A DNA stretch of 5,795 nucleotides from Planctomycetaceae bacterium (lineage in GTDB: Bacteria; Planctomycetota; MHYJ01; SBBU01): the NCBI GenBank assembly GCA_005239585.1, contig SBBU01000303.1, positions 1-5,795 of the forward strand, given 5' to 3'. This document shows, one piece after another, positions 1 to 5,187 of this stretch; within the stretch, counting starts at the first letter, position 1; each line of letters starts with the position of its first letter. The position numbers and the translations under genes are program-made. The notes under the pieces were generated by a model. It had not been told where the DNA came from. It was given only the letters and a program-made list of their open reading frames with translations, and did no database searches.

Positions 1-105
1 TGATGCTCATCTATGTCGTTCATAACCTTAAAATCCTTCTCAGATTAAAAGTCGCTCTAGGCCTACGTTTCCCCTTTCCGATTTTTTGGACAAGCTCATC
101 AAGGG

Positions 106-123
106 TTGACTTTCACGAGTCAA
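106..123. repeat. Perfect 6-bp inverted repeat upstream of tRNA-Thr
   Basis: TTGACT (106-111) and AGTCAA (118-123) are perfect reverse complements separated by TTCACG. The left arm also resembles a sigma-70 -35 box, but the nearest -10-like hexamer, TATAAA at 126-131, is only 14 bp downstream, which is too close for a normal promoter. It may be an operator-like dyad, a weak hairpin or chance. There is no T tract after it, so it is not a Rho-independent terminator. The rest of 1-161 shows no gene I can support. Confidence 0.3.
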
Positions 124-161
124 AATATAAACTTGTACCTTCGTATCTTGGTATGACTTTT

Positions 162-234
162 GCTGGCGTAGCTCAGGTGGCAGAGCACGTTCTTGGTAAG
201 AACGAGGTCGTGGGTTCAACTCCCATCGCCAGCT
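162..234 (+). tRNA. trnT: tRNA-Thr, anticodon GGT
   Basis: A complete 73-nt cloverleaf can be folded. The acceptor stem 162-168 pairs with 227-233 over all seven pairs. The D stem is GCTC/GAGC (171-174 with 183-186). The anticodon stem 188-192/200-204 closes the loop TTGGTAA, which puts anticodon GGT at 195-197, decoding ACC and ACU threonine codons. The T arm has one G-T wobble (210-214/222-226) and loop TTCAACT. The discriminator base is T234. CCA is not encoded, because GAG follows. The gene sits 32 nt upstream of tuf, the same arrangement as thrT-tufB in Escherichia coli, so co-transcription followed by processing is likely. Confidence 0.97.
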
Positions 235-266
235 GAGTGTGAGTATTTACGAGACAGAGGTAACAA

Positions 267-1487
267 GTGGCAAAGGAGAAATTTCAACGCACCAAGCCGC
301 ACGTTAACGTCGGCACTGTTGGTCACATAGACCATGGCAAGACTACACTAACCGCAGCTTTGACATATATTTTGTCAAAGGTGGGGTTATCTACATATAA
401 GAGCTATGATGAAGTAGCTCATGCTAGTGAGAGATCTGGTGGCAGAAGAGACGAGTCCAAGATCCTTACAATTTCAATCTCTCACGTAGAGTACGAGACT
501 GAAAAGAGACATTATGCGCACGTCGACTGTCCGGGTCATGTGGATTATATAAAAAACATGATAACTGGTGCAGCACAAATGGATGGTGCAATCTTGGTCG
601 TAAGCGCAGCTGATGGTCCAATGCCACAGACAAAAGAGCACGTCCTGTTAGCTAGGCAGGTAAATGTGCCGGCTATTGTTGTGTTCTTAAATAAAATTGA
701 TCTCGTAGATGATCCTGAGCTGCTTGACCTCGTAGAGATGGAGATAAGAGACCTTTTAAAGAAGCATGATTTCCCCGGTGATAAGACAACTGTGGTCAGG
801 GGAAGTGCAATAGGCGCTATAAAATGCGGATGTGCAAAGAAAGAGTGCAAGGAATGCGGCGCAATATGGAAATTGGTTGAGGCTGTGGATGCTGATATCC
901 CTCTGCCTACGAGAGACACTGACAAGCCATTCCTTATGCAGGTTGAAGACGTATTCAGCATAAAAGGTAGAGGAACTGTTGCAACTGGCAGAATAGAGCG
1001 GGGAACTGTCAAGGGTGGTGACGAAGTTGAGTTAGTTGGACTAAAGCAAGAAGTCATGAAGAGCGTTGTGATCAGCGCAGAGATGTTCAATAAAGACCTT
1101 GAACACGCAACTGCCGGTGATAATGTTGGGGTTCTCTTGAGAGGAATAGAAAAAGATCAGATTGAAAGAGGGGTTGTTATATCTGCTCCCGGGTCGATAA
1201 CTCCTCATACTGAGTATCAGGCGCACGTTTATATCTTGAGTAAAGACGAAGGTGGTAGGCATACACCCTTCTTTGCAGGATATAGGCCACAATTTTATTT
1301 TAGAACTACTGACGTGACTGGCGCAGTAAAGCTCCCTCAGGGGGTTGAAATGGTCGCCCCGGGTGATGACATAACTTTAGATGTGGAACTAATAACGCCT
1401 ATTGCCATGGACGTTAATCAGAGATTTGCTATAAGAGAAGGCGGAAGAACTGTTGGCTCTGGCGTTGTTACAAAGATAAACAAGTAA
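267..1487 (+). CDS. tuf: Elongation factor Tu
   Basis: This GTPase brings aminoacyl-tRNA to the ribosomal A site in the cytoplasm. The 406 residues include the P loop GHIDHGKT (19-26), a switch I region with the Mg-binding threonine at 68, DCPGH (87-91, His91 being the catalytic histidine), NKID (142-145) and a G5 SAI (180-182). Domains II and III follow and end in [18 protein letters not shown]. The start is GTG at 267, preceded by AGAGG at 256-260 with a 6-nt spacer, and the protein begins [17 protein letters not shown] as expected for the family. It is about 12 residues longer than the E. coli protein. The extra length is in two places: a longer switch I without the usual RGITI, and a cysteine-rich segment after the G5 motif (Cys187, 189, 194, 197). 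The rest is highly conserved, so the protein should be functional. Confidence 0.98.
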   Translation: MAKEKFQRTKPHVNVGTVGHIDHGKTTLTAALTYILSKVGLSTYKSYDEVAHASERSGGRRDESKILTISISHVEYETEKRHYAHVDCPGHVDYIKNMITGAAQMDGAILVVSAADGPMPQTKEHVLLARQVNVPAIVVFLNKIDLVDDPELLDLVEMEIRDLLKKHDFPGDKTTVVRGSAIGAIKCGCAKKECKECGAIWKLVEAVDADIPLPTRDTDKPFLMQVEDVFSIKGRGTVATGRIERGTVKGGDEVELVGLKQEVMKSVVISAEMFNKDLEHATAGDNVGVLLRGIEKDQIERGVVISAPGSITPHTEYQAHVYILSKDEGGRHTPFFAGYRPQFYFRTTDVTGAVKLPQGVEMVAPGDDITLDVELITPIAMDVNQRFAIREGGRTVGSGVVTKINK

Positions 1488-1695
1488 TCCCTCGTGGATA
1501 TAAACCTAGTGGGCTGGGCGCTATTTCTCTCTGAATTATCACTAGTGACTTTGACCAAAGTGGACGTTTGGTTCTTCCGGAAAGTTTGTAGGTAGTTAAA
1601 AATCGGCTCTTTACGCAGGGTTTGAATCCTGTGTAAGGGTTAGGTGAAAGATACGGATTCTGTGGTGGTTAGGATTTTTTGAAAAGGCTGGATAA
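1488..1695 (+). promoter_or_regulatory. Structured intergenic leader between tuf and rpmG
   Basis: This 208-nt gap has no ATG and no convincing gene. Three potential hairpins follow one another. CTAGTG (1506-1511) pairs with CACTAG (1540-1545). ACCAAA (1554-1559) pairs with TTTGGT (1567-1572), plus a flanking G-T wobble. A 12-bp stem joins 1608-1619 to 1628-1639, with three G-T wobbles and the loop GTTTGAAT. GAATCC (1624-1629) could alternatively pair with GGATTC (1655-1660), which would compete with the third stem. A T6 run at 1674-1679 has no strong hairpin directly before it, so I do not call a terminator. TTGACC at 1551-1556 has no matching -10 box. Its role is unknown; a leader or a processing region of the rpmG-secE transcript is possible. 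Confidence 0.4.
1608..1639 (+). other. Potential 12-bp RNA hairpin upstream of rpmG
   Basis: The arms TCTTTACGCAGG (1608-1619) and CCTGTGTAAGGG (1628-1639) pair along their full length, with G-T wobbles at the outer end and in the middle. The 8-nt loop is GTTTGAAT. The loop and inner stem resemble a tRNA T arm, but no D arm, anticodon arm or acceptor stem can be found around it. The hairpin ends 56 nt before the rpmG start codon. Confidence 0.45.
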
Positions 1696-1848
1696 ATGGC
1701 ACGCGAATGGTTTTTTCTTGAATGCTCTGAGTGTGAGGCACGATACTACCGAGCATCAAAAAATAAGAACAAGACGGCCAAGCTTGAACTGAAGAAATTT
1801 TGTACGATGTGCCATAAGCACACTGCGCATAAGGAACGTAAAAAGTAA
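1696..1848 (+). CDS. rpmG: 50S ribosomal protein L33, zinc-binding form
   Basis: This small basic protein of the large ribosomal subunit, near the E site, has 50 codons from ATG 1696 to TAA 1846-1848. It starts MAREWFFLECSEC and ends HTAHKERKK, the usual L33 pattern and length. Two CxxC pairs (Cys10/Cys13 and Cys36/Cys39) form the zinc knuckle of the C+ type of L33, as opposed to cysteine-free paralogues used under zinc limitation. AAGG at 1684-1687 lies 8 nt before the ATG and serves as ribosome-binding site. rpmG between tuf and secE is a common ancestral arrangement. The start is well fixed, since no other ATG occurs between the tuf stop and this codon. Confidence 0.95.
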   Translation: MAREWFFLECSECEARYYRASKNKNKTAKLELKKFCTMCHKHTAHKERKK

Positions 1849-1882
1849 GCAATGTTTATATTTGTAAGAATGATGTTACCTC

Positions 1883-1955
1883 AGGTCTGTAGGTCAATTG
1901 GTAGACCGTCGGACTCCAAATCCGAAAGTTGGGGGTTCAAGTCCCCCCGGACCTG
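1883..1955 (+). tRNA. trnW: tRNA-Trp, anticodon CCA
   Basis: A 73-nt cloverleaf folds cleanly. The acceptor stem AGGTCTG (1883-1889) pairs with CGGACCT (1948-1954) with one wobble. The D stem is GGTC/GACC, and the anticodon stem TCGGA/TCCGA (1909-1913/1921-1925) closes the loop CTCCAAA with anticodon CCA at 1916-1918. The T stem is GGGGG/CCCCC with loop TTCAAGT. The discriminator is G1955, as usual for bacterial tRNA-Trp. CCA is not encoded. tRNA-Trp just before secE is a recurrent arrangement in bacteria. The gene lies 34 nt after rpmG and 12 nt before secE, with no strong promoter or terminator visible, so it is probably part of the operon transcript. Confidence 0.97.
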
Positions 1956-1967
1956 CGCAAGGTGCAG

Positions 1968-2399
1968 ATGTTAAAAGTTTATAAAAAGGGTCAGGGCAGA
2001 ATAGTAAGATGGTCTTCATTTGTAGCCCTGCTTCTTATGGTTCTTTTTGGATGCGTGACAGTTTACAGTATACCGCCAACTGATAGCTGGTGGTATCAAA
2101 TTGAATTTCAGGCAAGAATATTTGCCCAGGATATTATTATAAGGCGAATGATTTTCATCTGTCTCCCGGTATTTATTGTGGGTGCTACTGCTGTTTTTTG
2201 GTTTCTTAACAGGGCTAAGGTGGTAGATTTTCTGATCGAAACTGAAGGTGAATTGCGTAAAGTCTCGTGGCCTCAGCGAAAAGAATGGGTGAATTCAACA
2301 GCAGCCGTGCTTATAGTGATTGTCTTCGTTACGCTCTTTCTTATGGTGGTAATTTATCTGGTAGGTACAGGACTACAAAGACTGGGTATAGGAATCTGA
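1968..2399 (+). CDS. secE: Preprotein translocase subunit SecE
   Basis: SecE is the clamp-like inner-membrane subunit of the SecYEG protein-conducting channel. In 143 residues I see three hydrophobic segments, at about 16-35, 61-80 and 111-133. Between the second and third is the conserved cytosolic motif ELRKVSWP (95-102) followed by QRKEW, the family hallmark. Three segments match the proteobacterial type, as opposed to the short single-segment form. The start is ATG 1968, with AAGG at 1959-1962 five nt upstream. The reading frame stays open further upstream to a TTG at 1929, but that codon lies inside tRNA-Trp and is not a credible start. The stop TGA (2397-2399) is 2 nt before the first nusG ATG, so the two genes are probably translationally coupled. 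Confidence 0.93.
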   Translation: MLKVYKKGQGRIVRWSSFVALLLMVLFGCVTVYSIPPTDSWWYQIEFQARIFAQDIIIRRMIFICLPVFIVGATAVFWFLNRAKVVDFLIETEGELRKVSWPQRKEWVNSTAAVLIVIVFVTLFLMVVIYLVGTGLQRLGIGI

Positions 2400-2401
2400 G
2401 G

Positions 2402-2947
2402 ATGCAGAAGATGGGAGAATTAAAGTGGTATGTGATTAGGGTGCAGACAGGCAGAGAGGCATCTGTAAAAAGAGCGATAGAAAGACATGTTAACGCATCT
2501 GGGATGTCAGAGGCGATAAAGGAAGTAATTATACCTACTGAAAGAATTACTGAGATTAAGGGCGGTAAAAGAACAATTACTGAAAAGAAACTTTTTCCCG
2601 GCTACATAATGATTAATATGGATATGACAGAGCAAAGCTGGCTTGCAGTACGCCAAGTCCCGGGAGTTGGCGATTTTTTAGGCTTAAAGGAGCCTGTACC
2701 ATTGCATGAGCATGAGGCACAGAAAATGATTATGACCGCTAGCCAGTCACCTGATGCTGTAAAACCTCAGGTTAAAGTCGAGTTTCATAAGGGTGATATT
2801 GTTCGGGTTAAAGAAGGTCCATTCGAAAATTTTGAAGGCCAAGTGGAAGAAATCAACGAGCAAAAGGGTCTTGTTAATGTAGCTATGACAATCTTTGGAA
2901 GACCCACAAAGGTTGAATTAGAATACTGGCAACTTGAAAGGATCTAA
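2402..2947 (+). CDS. nusG: Transcription elongation/antitermination factor NusG
   Basis: NusG binds RNA polymerase and reduces pausing; in many bacteria it also contacts Rho or the ribosomal protein S10. The 181-residue product has the NGN domain (KWYVIRVQTGREASVKRAIE near residues 8-27, KKLFPGYIMI at 62-71, VRQVPGVGDFLG at 83-94) and a C-terminal KOW domain (about 126-160, GDIVRVKEGPFENFEGQV). It ends TKVELEYWQLERI as expected. Two ATGs compete. ATG 2402 follows AGGA at 2390-2393 with an 8-nt spacer. ATG 2411 follows GAGG at 2398-2401 with a 9-nt spacer and gives MGELKWYV. The difference is three residues and I cannot decide between them. The frame is open further back into secE, but that extension (MASAKRMGEF...) overlaps secE by over 130 nt and is unrelated to NusG. 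Confidence 0.96.
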   Translation: MQKMGELKWYVIRVQTGREASVKRAIERHVNASGMSEAIKEVIIPTERITEIKGGKRTITEKKLFPGYIMINMDMTEQSWLAVRQVPGVGDFLGLKEPVPLHEHEAQKMIMTASQSPDAVKPQVKVEFHKGDIVRVKEGPFENFEGQVEEINEQKGLVNVAMTIFGRPTKVELEYWQLERI

Positions 2948-2953
2948 ATAATT

Positions 2954-3385
2954 ATGGCTGCGAAAAAGGAAATGAAAGCAAGAGTAAAGGTGATGTGTCC
3001 CGGTGGTCAGGCTACGCCTGCCCCTCCGGTAGGCCCGACTTTGGGTCAGCACGGACTTTCACCGGGTGAGTTTGTGAAACGCTTTAATGATATGACAAAA
3101 AATCAGCCGGGTGTCTTGATCCCTGCTGTAATTACGATATACACCGATAGATCATTTGACATTGAAATAAAAACTCCTCCTGCCTCATTTTTACTCAAAC
3201 AGGCAGCGGGAATAATAAAGGGTTCACCCAAGTCTTCTACTGAAAAGGTAGGCCAAGTCTCAAAGAAGGTCGTGGAACAGATCGCAAAGACAAAGCTGAG
3301 AGACCTGAATACTACTGATATGGCTGCTGCTGTCAAAATGGTCGAAGGAACAGCTAGGAATATGGGTATAAGGATAGTGGAATGA
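2954..3385 (+). CDS. rplK: 50S ribosomal protein L11
   Basis: L11 forms the base of the ribosomal stalk with 23S rRNA (the GTPase-associated centre) and takes part in factor binding and, in many bacteria, stringent-response activation through RelA. The 143 residues match the usual length. The N-terminal domain contains the proline-rich segment TPAPPVGPTLGQHGL (21-35), which lies next to the thiostrepton-binding cleft. The C-terminal rRNA-binding domain includes KTPPASFLLKQAAG (73-86) and ends EGTARNMGIRIVE. ATG 2954 follows the nusG stop by 6 nt, and AAAGGA at 2937-2942 is the likely ribosome-binding site with an 11-nt spacer, somewhat long. The stop overlaps the rplA start. Confidence 0.98.
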   Translation: MAAKKEMKARVKVMCPGGQATPAPPVGPTLGQHGLSPGEFVKRFNDMTKNQPGVLIPAVITIYTDRSFDIEIKTPPASFLLKQAAGIIKGSPKSSTEKVGQVSKKVVEQIAKTKLRDLNTTDMAAAVKMVEGTARNMGIRIVE

Positions 3386-4062
3386 GAAGTAAAAGATATA
3401 AACTTTGTGCAGAGAAGGTAAAGCCTGACAAGTACCCAGTCAGCGAGGCAGTAAAGGTCTTAAAATCTGTCAAAGCTGCAAAGTTCGATGAAACTATTGA
3501 AGTGGCTATGAAACTTAATGTGGATCCAAAGAAATCGGATCAGATGATAAGAGGGACGCTGTCGCTTCCAAACGGCATTGGGAAACAGAAGAAAGTTATT
3601 GTTATTGCAGACGGAGAAGAGGGAGAGCAGGCCAAAGCTGCAGGGGCTGACGCTATAGGGACGGAGGACATTGCAAAAAAGATCCAGGAGGGCTGGGATG
3701 ACTTTGATGTTGTTATTGCATTACCAAGAACAATGAAATTTGTCAGCAAGCTTGGTAAGGTCCTGGGCCCCAAAGGGAAGATGCCTTCTCAAAAATCAGG
3801 GACACTAACAACCGAAGTTGCACAGGCTGTAAAGGAATTTAAGGCAGGAAAAATCGAGTTCCGTACAGATGCCGCAGGTAATGTTCAGGCCCCTATTGGA
3901 AAGCTCTCGTTTGATGAAAACAAAATTATAGAGAACTTTAATAGCTACTTTGAACATATAAAGTCACTCAGGCCTTCAACTGTAAAAGGACACTATATAG
4001 TGTCGTGTACTATTAAATCCACAATGTCGCCGGGTCTAAGGCTTGACCTTGCTCCTTGTTAG
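3382..4062 (+). CDS. rplA: 50S ribosomal protein L1
   Basis: L1 forms the mobile L1 stalk that guides release of deacylated tRNA from the E site; in E. coli it also represses its own operon by binding mRNA. The product has 226 residues, close to the usual 229-235. The signature is LGKVLGPKGKMPSQKSGT (124-141), followed by KAGKIEFRTD and the end STMSPGLRLDLAPC. The ATG overlaps the rplK stop as ATGA (3382-3385), and AAGGA at 3370-3374 lies 7 nt upstream inside rplK, so coupling of the two genes is expected. I see no separate L1-binding leader in front of rplK, where only 6 nt separate it from nusG. If L1 autoregulates, its site must lie elsewhere or within coding sequence. Confidence 0.98.
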   Translation: MRSKRYKLCAEKVKPDKYPVSEAVKVLKSVKAAKFDETIEVAMKLNVDPKKSDQMIRGTLSLPNGIGKQKKVIVIADGEEGEQAKAAGADAIGTEDIAKKIQEGWDDFDVVIALPRTMKFVSKLGKVLGPKGKMPSQKSGTLTTEVAQAVKEFKAGKIEFRTDAAGNVQAPIGKLSFDENKIIENFNSYFEHIKSLRPSTVKGHYIVSCTIKSTMSPGLRLDLAPC

Positions 4063-4069
4063 AAAGAAT

Positions 4070-4588
4070 ATGGGAAGACAAAGAATCGTAAGAGAATTGA
4101 TGGTTGATAACCTTGTCAAGAGGTTTAAGAATAATAATAACTTCTTCCTTGTTGACTATAGGAAGTTAAAGTCAAATCAGTCTAATGAGCTTAGAAAGCT
4201 TTTCAAGCAGGATGGCATTTGGTCCAGTGTTTGCCGGAATTCTCTTGCAAAGATCTCTCTTGAAAAAATAGGTCTAAAAGAGCTGTCGGCTAAAATCAAG
4301 GAAATGACGATGGTTGTCTGTGGTAATGACCCGGTAATGATATCGAAGAGGCTTGTTGCATTTACTGAAAAGAACAAGGTCGTGCAGATAAGAGAAGGCT
4401 ATGTTGAAGGTAAGATGATGGATAAAAAACAGCTTGTAGCGCTCGCTTTGCTGCCTACAAAGCAGGAACTCATTGCTACATTAGTATTTCAGCTTGGGGC
4501 TTCAACATCAGGATTTGTTACCGTTCTTAATCAGATGATTGTAAAGTTCTTAATGACTCTAAAAGCTATTGAACAGAAAAAAACCTAG
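4070..4588 (+). CDS. rplJ: 50S ribosomal protein L10
   Basis: L10 anchors L7/L12 dimers to 23S rRNA next to L11. The 172-residue product has the L10 fold landmarks: an N-terminal helix followed by FFLVDYRKL (25-33), LRKLF (41-45), CRNSLAK (55-61) and LPTKQELIATL (128-138), then a long C-terminal helix (about 138-168) that should carry the L7/L12 dimers. The beginning MGRQRIVRELMVDNLVKRF resembles planctomycete L10. ATG 4070 lies 7 nt after the rplA stop. The ribosome-binding site is weak (AGAAAGA at 4061-4067), so translation probably depends on coupling with rplA. The frame extends upstream to a TTG at 4043 inside rplA, which I do not accept. There is no room for an L10 leader RNA. Confidence 0.95.
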   Translation: MGRQRIVRELMVDNLVKRFKNNNNFFLVDYRKLKSNQSNELRKLFKQDGIWSSVCRNSLAKISLEKIGLKELSAKIKEMTMVVCGNDPVMISKRLVAFTEKNKVVQIREGYVEGKMMDKKQLVALALLPTKQELIATLVFQLGASTSGFVTVLNQMIVKFLMTLKAIEQKKT

Positions 4589-4608
4589 TTTTCTGAAAGG
4601 AGAGTACC

Positions 4609-5034
4609 ATGGCAGATCTAAAAGAACTGGTTACGCAGGTGAACAAGCTCAGTGATGAGGACAAGGCTGCGTTCCTTACTGAGTTCATAGCCAGCCAAAA
4701 TGTCCTCTGGCTTTCATCGGCAGTCAAGGCCCTTGAGACTAAGTTTGGCGTTAGTGCACAGGCTGTTGCTGTAGCAGCAGGACCTGCAACTGCACAGGCT
4801 GCACCGCAGGCAGAAGAAAAGTCGACATTTGATGTCATTTTAAAGAATGCCGGCGCAAATAAGCTACAGGTTATCAAGGCTGTCAGGACACTTGTTGCTA
4901 ATCTTGGTCTTAAAGAGGCAAAGGACTTGGTCGAAGGCGCCCCGAAGGCTATTAAAGAGGGTGTAGCAAAAGAAGAGGCTGACAAGATCAAGAAAGAGCT
5001 TGAGGCTACTGGTGCCCAAGTTGAAATAAAGTAA
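4609..5034 (+). CDS. rplL: 50S ribosomal protein L7/L12
   Basis: L7/L12 is the multi-copy stalk protein that recruits and stimulates the translational GTPases. The C-terminal domain is unmistakable ([40 protein letters not shown], then [25 protein letters not shown]; residues about 69-141). An alanine-rich hinge (about 50-68) precedes it. At 141 residues it is longer than the usual 120-130. About 16 extra residues lie in the N-terminal dimerization domain before KFGVSA (45-50), and one extra residue lies in the loop after VIKAVR. The ATG is preceded by AAGGAG at 4597-4602 with a 6-nt spacer, the best Shine-Dalgarno sequence in the window. That fits the need for several L7/L12 copies per ribosome. 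The rplJ stop is 20 nt upstream. Confidence 0.97.
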   Translation: MADLKELVTQVNKLSDEDKAAFLTEFIASQNVLWLSSAVKALETKFGVSAQAVAVAAGPATAQAAPQAEEKSTFDVILKNAGANKLQVIKAVRTLVANLGLKEAKDLVEGAPKAIKEGVAKEEADKIKKELEATGAQVEIK

Positions 5035-5049
5035 GAAAAGGATAGATGC

Positions 5050-5083
5050 TGGCCGAAAACATTCCCATTTTGGGAATCAGCCA
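5050..5083 (+). promoter_or_regulatory. Hairpin in the rplL-rpoB gap, possible attenuator or processing site
   Basis: ATTCCCA (5061-5067) pairs perfectly with TGGGAAT (5071-5077) around a TTT loop. An outer stem TGGC (5050-5053)/GCCA (5080-5083) is separated from it by an asymmetric internal loop of 7 and 2 nt. TTTT follows at 5088-5091, four nt after the outer stem, too short and too far away for a strong Rho-independent terminator. In E. coli the corresponding gap contains a partial attenuator and an RNase III site, which sets rpoBC expression below that of the ribosomal protein genes. A similar role is plausible here but is inferred only from position and structure. Confidence 0.4.
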
Positions 5084-5133
5084 TACCTTTTGTCCCTGCA
5101 GGTGGGCCGAAGGGTTGCCATTTGGGTATTCTG
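5051..5133 (+). repeat. Imperfect direct repeat of about 30 nt in the rplL-rpoB gap
   Basis: The block 5051-5080 and the block 5105-5133 both begin GGCCGAA. After a variable middle both continue with CCATTT, GGG, AT and C-G-rich ends at the same spacing, allowing small gaps. The copies start 54 nt apart. The first copy contains the 7-bp hairpin; the second has lost its left arm. The arm ATTCCCA (5061-5067) could also pair with TGGGTAT (5123-5129) with one mismatch, giving an alternative fold. This may be a duplicated RNA-protein site or an old duplication. Confidence 0.4.
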
Positions 5134-5143
5134 TTACTATTAG
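5115..5143 (+). promoter_or_regulatory. Possible weak internal promoter before rpoB
   Basis: TTGCCA (5115-5120, five of six bases matching TTGACA) is followed after 17 bp by TATTAG (5138-5143, four of six matching TATAAT). A start site would fall near 5150, about 38 nt before the rpoB ATG. The spacing is ideal but the -10 is weak, and in AT-rich intergenic DNA such matches arise by chance. The match is also partly made of the repeat noted at 5105-5133. Confidence 0.22.
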
Positions 5144-5187
5144 GAACGAAATGACAATCTCTTTACTATTATTTTGATGTGGAGAAT

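Noticed and set aside
1..23. Possible divergent gene on the - strand starting ATG at 23 (MNDIDEH...), with AAGGA 10 nt upstream
   Set aside because: Only seven codons are visible before the edge, too few to separate a gene from chance.
3..236. Open frame of 77 codons covering the left edge and tRNA-Thr
   Set aside because: Its C-terminal third is simply the translation of the tRNA-Thr gene, a common false call, and the rest resembles no protein family.
545..1090. Long open frame on the - strand inside tuf
   Set aside because: It lies antisense to a highly conserved gene and its serine- and threonine-rich product is typical of a shadow frame. The - strand frames within rplK, rplA, rplJ and rplL were rejected for the same reason.
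1509..1595. Small + strand frame from GTG 1509 (28 codons, VGWALFLSEL...) in the tuf-rpmG gap
   Set aside because: It has no ribosome-binding site and no recognisable family, and it overlaps the proposed hairpins; nothing supports translation.
1612..1640. tRNA-like T arm (GCAGG, GTTTGAAT, CCTGT)
   Set aside because: The loop has eight nt, not seven, and no D arm, anticodon arm or acceptor stem can be placed around it, so it is not called as a tRNA or tRNA remnant.
1660..1695. Rho-independent terminator at the T6 run before rpmG
   Set aside because: No stable GC-rich stem ends directly before the T run, and it lies only about 16 nt upstream of the rpmG start codon.
1640..1852. Open frame on the - strand opposite rpmG
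   Set aside because: The + strand encodes an unmistakable 50-residue L33 with both CxxC pairs over the same bases.
1929..1967. N-terminal extension of secE from TTG 1929
   Set aside because: The extension is translated from the 3' half of tRNA-Trp; ATG 1968 has a proper ribosome-binding site and gives a normal SecE start.
2267..2401. N-terminal extension of nusG into secE
   Set aside because: It would overlap secE by more than 130 nt and the added residues do not resemble NusG.
4043..4069. TTG start of rplJ inside rplA
   Set aside because: It adds nine residues untypical of L10 and overlaps the end of L1; ATG 4070 fits the family.
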